Shown: positions 5,887 through 10,621 of the stretch, piece after piece | Numbering within the stretch: the first letter of the stretch is position 1 | Layout of the letters: each line of letters begins with the position of its first letter | Assembly (NCBI GenBank): GCA_036507955.1 | Contig: DATCIH010000143.1 | Location: 1-10,621, forward strand | Length of the DNA: 10,621 bases | Direction of reading: 5' to 3' | Source: DATCIH01 sp036507955 | GTDB lineage: Bacteria > Bacillota > Clostridia > Clostridiales > Clostridiaceae | Translations under genes and position numbers: made by a program | The notes under the pieces: model-generated | Database searches by the model: none | The model's input: only the letters and a program-made list of their open reading frames with translations | Told to the model about the DNA's origin: nothing

Positions 5887-6795
5887 ATGAAACAAAATAT
5901 ACCACAAAATTATAAAGTTGGAGATTCAAATCAAATCACTCGTGAATACTTTGATTCACTGTTAATTGAATTACGGTACATTGACTCTGTAATACCCTCT
6001 ACTACACTAGAACTTTATGGGGAAGTATTCTCTACACCTATTATGACAGCTGCATTATCACATCTAAACGGATGTCACCCAAATGGGATGACTGAAATGG
6101 CAAAAGGAGCCTTTGCTGCCAATGCAGTAATGTGGGCCGGTATGGGTGATGAGACTGAACTTGAATCCATAACAGCAACAGGAGCAAAGACTATAAAAAT
6201 AATAAAGCCTTATGCTGATAATAATATGATTTTCAAGAAAATTGAGCATGCAGAAAAATGTGGTGCTCTGGCTGTAGGTATGGATATTGATCATGCCTTC
6301 AATGGTAAGGGACAATATGATACTGTGTTAGGCTTTCCAATGTCCGTCAAAACACTAGATGAAATTAAAAGTTTTATAAAAGCAACTAATTTACCTTTTA
6401 TCATAAAGGGAGTGCTTAGTGAGCAAGATGCTTATAAATGCATAGAAGCAGGTGCAAAGGGTATTGTGATTTCCCATCATCACGGGATTCAAGACTTCGC
6501 AGTACCTCCGCTTATGATACTACCAAAAATAGCAAAGGCAGTAGATCATAGCGTACCAATATTTGTAGACTGTAGTTTTTCCAGTGGTATGGATGTGTTT
6601 AAGGCATTGGCCCTTGGTGCTACTGCCGTTTCCGTAGGTCGTGCACTTATGAATCCACTTAGCGAAGACGGGGCAAATGGCTTACAGAAAAAAATTGAAG
6701 ATATGACAGAAGAACTGTCCGGTGCAATGGCACGCACATGTTCTAAAGATATTATGCATATCGATTCATCCGTAATCTGGAAGAGGGACTGTTAA
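5887..6795 (+). CDS. Divergent FMN-dependent alpha-hydroxy-acid dehydrogenase family protein
   Basis: 302-residue TIM-barrel flavoprotein of the glycolate/lactate oxidase family, shorter than the usual 340-390. Family landmarks: TPIMTAALSHL (50-60), the IIKGV strand with flavin-contacting K174 (LPFIIKGVLSEQDA), the active-site region ISHHHGIQDF (195-204), the phosphate-binding segment FVDCSFSSGMDVFKALALGA (226-245) and VSVGRAL (249-255). Classical members have SNHGxRQLD and DGGxRxGxD at the two last sites. Here the catalytic His is kept within HHH, but the substrate-carboxylate Arg is replaced by Ile and the DGGxR phosphate clamp by DCSFS. Substrate and even redox activity are therefore uncertain. 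The ATG has a strong GGAGG (5876-5880) 6 nt upstream. G+C reaches about 50% locally (6601-6660), well above its neighbours, suggesting acquisition. A terminator follows. Confidence 0.85.
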   Translation: MKQNIPQNYKVGDSNQITREYFDSLLIELRYIDSVIPSTTLELYGEVFSTPIMTAALSHLNGCHPNGMTEMAKGAFAANAVMWAGMGDETELESITATGAKTIKIIKPYADNNMIFKKIEHAEKCGALAVGMDIDHAFNGKGQYDTVLGFPMSVKTLDEIKSFIKATNLPFIIKGVLSEQDAYKCIEAGAKGIVISHHHGIQDFAVPPLMILPKIAKAVDHSVPIFVDCSFSSGMDVFKALALGATAVSVGRALMNPLSEDGANGLQKKIEDMTEELSGAMARTCSKDIMHIDSSVIWKRDC

Positions 6796-6869
6796 TAATT
6801 TTGTTATGTGCCCCTACAGAAAGTCAACATATTACAATTGTGCGGTTGGTAATCCAGCAGTGAATGGTA

Positions 6870-7592
6870 TTAAGCTTTGAAAAGAACTTCAATGATGTGA
6901 CCGTTTCTGCCACAGCATTGAGGTTCTTTTTTTATTGTTACTTTAAACTCTCTATTCTTTAATTGTTCAAATTTATTCAGATTATCTTTAAAGTTGTTAG
7001 AAAAGGCTTTAGAAGCAGTGTATGAGATAAAGAATCCAATAATTGCAATATTAAAAGTTGCTCCAAATATATATTCAAAGAATGGAATACAAGAGTTAAA
7101 TACATATTTTATATTTAGAATACTAGGGTAGTTATAAAAGTAGTATAATCCTTTATTTACAATCGTAATATAGACTTTTAGGTTTGCATTAATTAGCATA
7201 GCATTGGGATTTTCAAATAAGCTATAGTAAATATTATTATTCAAGTAAAATGCTCCAAAGGTAAATCCTATTATAAATAAGTTATATAAATAAATAAAGA
7301 TTAAGTTAGCTATTAAGAATATAAAATTTTTAAATACATCCATAATATATTTTAAAAAACATATTGAATATATAAGTAATGTAAATAATGCTAATATAAA
7401 CAGAATATTATTTTCTAATCTGCTTAAAAATCCCATAAGGAATATTAGAGAAAATAATAAGAAAACTATAAACTTAAGAATATAAGAATTAACTTTATCT
7501 AAAAATGACACAACTTCATTTCTATAGCTTAAGAATATTCCAACGCCAATAAATACTACAATAAGGCAAGCTATAGATAACCTCTTAATATA
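6870..7592 (-). pseudogene. Multi-pass membrane protein, 5' end removed by IS insertion
   Basis: 240 codons remain on the minus strand, reading out of the left inverted repeat of the IS. The fragment starts YIKRLSIACLIVVFIGVGIF, a positively charged flank plus first membrane helix, so only a few N-terminal codons and the start are probably lost. Hydrophobic helices are at about 5-22, 38-57, 63-82, 87-115 and 183-205. The long loop between the last two is rich in Asn and Tyr. The C-terminal tail (KKEPQCCGRNGH) is encoded by the shared terminator hairpin. Base composition is very AT-rich, about 15% G+C at 7261-7320. The frame continues into the IS to an ATG at 7670, which would give a 266-residue hybrid but has no clear ribosome binding site. 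No family is recognised. Confidence 0.65.
6882..6933 (+). terminator. Rho-independent terminator after the flavoprotein gene
   Basis: AAGAACTTCAATG (6882-6894) pairs with CATTGAGGTTCTT (6916-6928) with one T-G wobble, followed by TTTTT. The 21-nt loop can add a GTG/CAC pairing. The T-run is stronger on the + strand, so it mainly serves the flavoprotein gene, whose stop is 87 nt upstream. Nothing else is seen in 6796-6869. The hairpin also lies inside the last codons of the convergent minus-strand gene. Confidence 0.8.
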
Positions 7593-7593
7593 A

Positions 7594-7611
7594 AAACTTA
7601 AGTTTCGCAGC
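7594..7611 (+). repeat. Left terminal inverted repeat of the IS4-family element
   Basis: AAACTTAAGTTTCGCAGC is the exact reverse complement of 9310-9327. Further inward the match is only partial (TTGAAAAGCC against ACACAAGCCC). The outermost part is itself palindromic (AAACTTAAGTTT). Confidence 0.9.
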
Positions 7612-7684
7612 TTGAAAAGCCAATATAAAAGGTTAAAATATTTTCGTACAAAAAGGCATAAAAATCGCATGAACACTAGGTTTA

Positions 7685-7693
7685 TGGTATAAT
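7685..7693 (+). promoter_or_regulatory. Extended -10 promoter of the IS4-family transposase
   Basis: TGGTATAAT carries a perfect -10 hexamer (7688-7693) with the TG of an extended -10 element. No good -35 box is seen 16-18 bp upstream, which extended -10 promoters can tolerate. The predicted start near 7700 lies about 32 nt before the ATG. Confidence 0.6.
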
Positions 7694-7731
7694 TAGGTGC
7701 GAGCCAAATTGACCAAAAAGGAAGTGTTATC

Positions 7732-9183
7732 ATGCGACAAAGTTTAAACGAAATTAAAAATGTTATAGATAAACATGAATATACTATAGATAATATTATA
7801 TGCGTAATAATGAAAAAATTCAACTTTAAAACTATTTGTTGCCAATCTGGTGCTAGTAATTTTAAAGAAGATGGATATAAGATATCCGAAATAATTACCA
7901 TGATGGTTATGTTTCCTTTAATGCTTTTAAAAACTGTAAACGGATTTTACAAGAGCAAATATCAAGGAATAACACAAATGCAGAAAGATGTCATCTACCG
8001 ATTAAAAAACAATGAAAAAATGCCGTGGAGAAGACTCTTATATGGTGTATCCAAAAAATTCGAACAACTAATTAATCCAAAAGGGGAAATAGATCCAAAG
8101 TCAGCTTTTATATTGGATGATACAGCAGATATAAGGACTGGTCGCAGGATAGAAAATATATCCTTTGTACATGACCATGTAGCAGGAAAGGGGAAACAAG
8201 GTAGCAAATTAGGATTTAAAAAATTATTTTTAGGATATCATGATGGTAAAAACATTCTTCCACTGGATTTCAGTATACATTCTGAAAAAAGGCTAAAGGG
8301 TAAAAAGCGTAAGGAACAATATAAGAAAGAATGTATAAAAAATAGTAATGGAGATAAAAGAAGAAAAGAATGTACAACGCAAAAGAATACCAATGGATTG
8401 GTATTGATAAAGAGAGCTGTGAAAAACGGTTTTATGGCTAAATATGTGCTTGTAGATAGCTGGTTTAGCAGTGAAGATTTTATTAAAACCATAAGAGATA
8501 TTAAAGATGGTGCCATTCATGTAGTATGTGCCTTAAAAAGAGATAAAAGAAATTATGAATACCAAGGTGAAAAGGTTAATTTCAAAGAGCTTGTTGCAAA
8601 GTTAAAAAGAGAGAAAAAGCAGAGCCGTTGTCGCAGGTGGAATACACGGTATTTTGAGGTAGTTGTAAACTATGGGCAAATAGGTGCAGTGAAGCTTTAT
8701 ATAAGCCGATTCCCATATCAAAAGGACTGGAGATTATTTCTTTCAACAGACATAAATATTAATTTTGTAGATATGATGGAAATATATTCAATAAGATGGA
8801 ATATCGAGATATTTTTTAAAGAAGCTAAACAGCACCTTGGGCTTTGTAATTGTCAGTCAAGGGATTTCGATGCTCGAATAGCAAATGTAACAATTAGTAG
8901 TATCCTATACGTTTTTCTTTCCTACTACCGTAGGGTAAATGATTATGAAACACTAGGTACCTTATTTGAATTAATTAAAGATGATATGTGTAAAAAAACT
9001 GTAGCACAAAAGATATGGGAACTTTTCGATGAACTACTCACAGTTGTTATTAAAGCAATTGCTGAATCGGGGGTTGTAGATATATTAAGTTTTAAAAATT
9101 CGCCAGAATATGAGTTCATCAAGAGTATATTCGAAGAATCATTTTTGTCTAATCAAATTTTAGGAATTAGTAATGCTAGTTGA
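7732..9183 (+). CDS. IS4-family DDE transposase
   Basis: 483-residue transposase carrying out cut-and-paste movement of its IS. The first catalytic Asp is in FILDDTADIR (D129/D130), the second in YVLVDSWFSS (D242). The third acidic residue lies in the IS4 signature Y-(2)-R-(3)-E-(6)-K, here Y352, R355, E359 and K366 in IYSIRWNIEIFFKEAKQHLG. The spacing is exact, with the beta-strand-rich insertion between D242 and E359 typical of the family. The ATG at 7732 is preceded by AAGGAAGTG (7718-7726). No frameshift or internal stop is present, so the protein is predicted to be active. Subgroup within IS4 was not determined. The Lys/Arg-rich stretch 187-213 is probably DNA-binding. Confidence 0.95.
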   Translation: MRQSLNEIKNVIDKHEYTIDNIICVIMKKFNFKTICCQSGASNFKEDGYKISEIITMMVMFPLMLLKTVNGFYKSKYQGITQMQKDVIYRLKNNEKMPWRRLLYGVSKKFEQLINPKGEIDPKSAFILDDTADIRTGRRIENISFVHDHVAGKGKQGSKLGFKKLFLGYHDGKNILPLDFSIHSEKRLKGKKRKEQYKKECIKNSNGDKRRKECTTQKNTNGLVLIKRAVKNGFMAKYVLVDSWFSSEDFIKTIRDIKDGAIHVVCALKRDKRNYEYQGEKVNFKELVAKLKREKKQSRCRRWNTRYFEVVVNYGQIGAVKLYISRFPYQKDWRLFLSTDININFVDMMEIYSIRWNIEIFFKEAKQHLGLCNCQSRDFDARIANVTISSILYVFLSYYRRVNDYETLGTLFELIKDDMCKKTVAQKIWELFDELLTVVIKAIAESGVVDILSFKNSPEYEFIKSIFEESFLSNQILGISNAS

Positions 9184-9309
9184 TTTTATAGGCATATTTT
9201 TGTGATATAGTTAATAAATACTGGTTTTTGTCTAAAATGGAATTGATCTAATCAGCTTAATTAAAGGGCTTCAGAAGCTAAATCAAATTATTAAATTTGG
9301 GGCTTGTGT

Positions 9310-9327
9310 GCTGCGAAACTTAAGTTT
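9310..9327 (-). repeat. Right terminal inverted repeat of the IS4-family element
   Basis: GCTGCGAAACTTAAGTTT is the exact reverse complement of the left repeat at 7594-7611 and marks the right end of the element. Confidence 0.9.
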
Positions 9328-9368
9328 GAATTTGATAATGTAAACCATTGTAGATGTTATGAAAATAG

Positions 9369-9500
9369 CAAAAAAGAATGCAAATAACTGTTTTATCTAC
9401 CCCAGATACCTCCTTGTTTATTATCAAAAATAAATTATGTGCTTACCTGAAATGTCAGCCAGAAAATATATTAGAATATATAACGGATGAAATTAAATAA
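9369..9500 (+). pseudogene. C-terminal remnant of a small Xre/Cro-type HTH regulator
   Basis: The frame ending at TAA 9498-9500 encodes KLCAYLKCQPENILEYITDE followed by IK and stop. This closely follows the tail of small Xre-like regulators, whose consensus is roughly K-I-C-x-x-L-x-C-x-P-x-D-I-L-E-Y-I-x-D-E. Such proteins are about 65-75 residues. Here only the last 25 or so residues are recognisable, and the codons before them (from 9369, after a TAG) do not show the N-terminal helix-turn-helix. The upstream part was probably lost or frameshifted during insertions around the IS right end. Bases 9328-9368 show nothing I recognise. Confidence 0.5.
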
Positions 9501-9505
9501 AAACA

Positions 9506-9533
9506 TGATATAATGTAACTACAAGAGGAGTGA
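9506..9533 (+). promoter_or_regulatory. Promoter and ribosome binding site of the 37-codon gene stub
   Basis: TGATATAAT gives a perfect -10 hexamer (9509-9514) with an extended -10 TG. AAGAGGAGTGA (9523-9533) is a strong Shine-Dalgarno before ATG 9538. Both look functional, although the gene they serve is truncated. Confidence 0.6.
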
Positions 9534-9537
9534 TTTT

Positions 9538-9651
9538 ATGGATAAAGAATTAATAGAAACTCTTAGTAATTTATTTGATGAAAAATTAAAACCCATCATG
9601 GAGGGGCAGGAACAAATCAGAAAAGATACTTGTATATCCTCTATCAAATAA
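9538..9651 (+). pseudogene. N-terminal stub of a small coiled-coil protein
   Basis: A 37-codon frame begins MDKELIETLSNLFDEKLKPI and continues MEGQEQIRKDT before ending CISSIK and stop. The first 31 residues resemble the start of short clostridial coiled-coil proteins (leader of type M-D/E-K-E-L, then F-D-E-K-L-x-P-I-x-E), which usually run well past 100 residues with repeated heptads. The last six residues look unrelated, so the gene seems to have been cut near 9630 by arrival of the group II intron relic. It keeps a good promoter and ribosome binding site and so may still be expressed as a short peptide. No function is assigned. Confidence 0.5.
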
Positions 9652-9668
9652 TATCAATTCTTTCATAA

Positions 9669-10094
9669 AGGAAGGTTATTAATATATTAAATCCAATTAT
9701 TACTGGCAAAGCAAACTATTGGTGTACGATGGTATCCAAAGAAACGTTATCGAAAATGGATTTTCATATATATAAAGTTAATCGAAGATTTGTAGAACGA
9801 TTACACCCTAAAAAATCAGCAAAATGGATAAATGATAGATACTAAAAATTAGATTTGGCGGGTAAAAGTAAAAATACATGGACGCTTACAGACTTGATAG
9901 AAAACAGGCAGTTGAAAAAAATGATACAGACATCAATAATAAGACACACAATGATAAAACATAATGCTAGCCCTTATGATGCAACTTTGGAAGAATACTT
10001 TAAAATGCGTAATAAAAAATATAATGATAGAACTAAAAGCCAATACAATTCGGATAAAAAGTATGGTCGAGCTGTATGTCGTGAAAGCGGAATT
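9669..10094 (+). pseudogene. Group II intron maturase, C-terminal relic (domain X and start of endonuclease linker)
   Basis: Translation in one frame gives INILNPIITGKANYWCTMVS, then RFVERLHPKKSAKWINDRY, an in-frame TAA (9843-9845), and onward KLDLAGKSKNTWTLTD. It continues through IIRHTMIKHNASPYDATLEE and YFKMRNKKYND. These blocks match domain X and the following D region of LtrA-type intron-encoded proteins (consensus L-N-P-I-I-x-G-W-A-N-Y, R-R-x-H-P-x-K-S, W-I, N-x-S-P-Y-D-x-x-L-x-x-Y). The whole reverse transcriptase domain is missing upstream, there is a stop at 9666-9668, and the TAA at 9843 replaces what is normally an aromatic residue. The HNH endonuclease domain and intron domains V and VI are absent downstream, where IS3 sequence begins. 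It is a dead fragment, and a TTG at 9855 is only an internal codon. Confidence 0.85.
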
Positions 10095-10621
10095 TGTCAA
10101 CATAGTTGTCGCATTTCCTGATTTTTAGTTTTTCATGATGATGCCTTCAATATATATGGAAGCTCTTCTTCTTTTATTGGATTCAATGATACATATTTTG
10201 GTAGAGTCCAATCCCTGATTTCTCCACTCCATCTTTCAGGATGAATTTCTTTTGCCCTTGCATATACTTTTTCCCTATTCTCTATTATATTTTTATCCAA
10301 GCCGTAATGCCTTTGGTACGGTGTCAAATACTTAATGCCGCTATGCATATGGACTTTGTTGTACCAGTAGACAAATCGGGTTACCCACTTACGTGCATCT
10401 GGAATACTAGCAAATCCACCATTAGGGAAGGTTGGTACATACTTCATTGTCTTGAATAATGATTCAGAGTAAGGGTTGTCATTACTGACTCTAGGCCTTG
10501 AGAAGGAACTTTGAACTCCCAGTTTCTCTAATGTAGCCAAGAAGGTTGCAGCCTTCATAGGGCTACCATTATCAGAGTGAAGTATAAGTGGCTTACCTGC
10601 TATTTTCTGAGCAAGGAGAGC
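10095..10621 (-). mobile_element. IS3-family insertion sequence, 3' part (runs off right edge)
   Basis: The segment holds the C-terminal half of an IS3-family OrfB on the minus strand. A plausible element end lies at 10095, where the maturase homology stops and sequence beginning TGTCAACATAGTTGTCGC starts; IS3 ends characteristically begin with TG. The other end, orfA and the first part of orfB are beyond the window, so the boundary and completeness are not confirmed. Confidence 0.7.
10133..10621 (-). CDS. IS3-family transposase OrfB, C-terminal part (5' end outside window)
   Basis: The minus-strand frame is open from the right edge to TGA at 10133-10135, giving about 162 residues. It contains the second catalytic Asp in LILHSDNGSPM and, 35 residues later, the catalytic Glu in SNDNPYSESLFKTMKY, the usual D-35-E arrangement of IS3 integrase-type (rve) domains. 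RFVYWYNKVHMHSGIKYLTP (W-Y-N-x-x-x-x-H-x-x-I) is the typical motif after the Glu. The tail contains WSGEIRDWTLP. The first Asp and the DNA-binding region lie outside the window. An internal ATG at 10558 is not the start. No frameshift is visible in the part seen, so the copy could be active. Confidence 0.93.
   Translation of the reverse strand, partial: ALLAQKIAGKPLILHSDNGSPMKAATFLATLEKLGVQSSFSRPRVSNDNPYSESLFKTMKYVPTFPNGGFASIPDARKWVTRFVYWYNKVHMHSGIKYLTPYQRHYGLDKNIIENREKVYARAKEIHPERWSGEIRDWTLPKYVSLNPIKEEELPYILKASS

Larger units (their letters stand above)
7594..9327 (+). mobile_element. Complete IS4-family insertion sequence, 1734 bp
   Basis: The element is bounded by 18-bp perfect inverted repeats and contains one intact 483-codon transposase gene with its own promoter. 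Size and gene content fit the IS4 family. About 137 bp of non-coding sequence precede the gene and 144 bp follow it, with no further gene seen there. The flanking decamers, CTTAATATAA on the left and GAATTTGATA on the right, do not match, so I see no target-site duplication. On the left it interrupts the minus-strand membrane protein gene. On the right it abuts unrelated gene relics. Confidence 0.88.

Noticed and set aside
8238..8520. Two overlapping minus-strand frames inside the transposase gene
   Set aside because: They lie antisense to the lysine-rich part of the transposase, where AT-rich codons rarely give stops on the other strand; no start signals are present.
9378..9435. Short + frame starting at ATG 9359, in a different frame from the Xre tail
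   Set aside because: It gives only about 24 codons (MKIAKKNANNCF and on) with no ribosome binding site and no family resemblance, although it could be a frameshifted bit of the same decayed gene.
10241..10459. Open + frame of 72 codons
   Set aside because: It is antisense to the IS3 transposase, which has catalytic motifs on the minus strand.
1..10621. CRISPR arrays, tRNA genes, phage attachment sites
   Set aside because: I looked for regularly spaced direct repeats, tRNA cloverleaf cores (GGTTCRANNCC) and tRNA-flanking duplications on both strands and saw none.

Overview
The window is AT-rich, mostly about 15-35% G+C by hand counts. It reads as a low-GC Gram-positive chromosome of the Clostridia type: AGAGGTG/AAGGAGG ribosome binding sites, a primase-sigma A macromolecular synthesis locus followed by trmK and a Nif3-family gene, a class A RNase P RNA, and clostridial-style IS4, IS3 and group II intron relics. 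Genus and species cannot be fixed from the sequence alone.

Left half (1-4830), conserved housekeeping block, all on the + strand. It holds the 3' part of dnaG (primase), rpoD/sigA (housekeeping sigma factor), a multi-pass membrane protein with a PH-like segment, trmK (tRNA m1A22 methyltransferase), a short Nif3/YbgI-type metal protein, and rnpB with its own promoter. A strong intrinsic terminator at 4835-4870 follows rnpB. The protein genes are tightly packed or overlapping and probably cotranscribed.

Middle (4876-5416), an apparently separate small transcription unit. A candidate promoter precedes a 120-nt island of about 45% G+C, set in flanks of 15-22%, with several complementary segments. 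Next comes a hairpin that pairs with the Shine-Dalgarno of a short coiled-coil protein, and then an intrinsic terminator. This leader looks like a structured, possibly regulatory RNA and is the best candidate here for something undescribed.

Accessory part (5417-10621). It begins with a DUF4886 N-terminal fragment, then an intact but divergent gene of the FMN-dependent alpha-hydroxy-acid dehydrogenase family, ending in a terminator. A minus-strand membrane protein gene follows, truncated at its 5' end by a complete IS4-family element (7594-9327, 18-bp perfect inverted repeats). Right of the IS lies a chain of gene relics: the tail of an Xre-like regulator, a 37-codon stub of a coiled-coil protein with its promoter, the C-terminal part of a group II intron maturase with an in-frame stop, and an IS3-family transposase running off the right edge that appears to have cut into the maturase relic. 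The region is a hotspot of repeated insertion and decay next to a conserved core locus.
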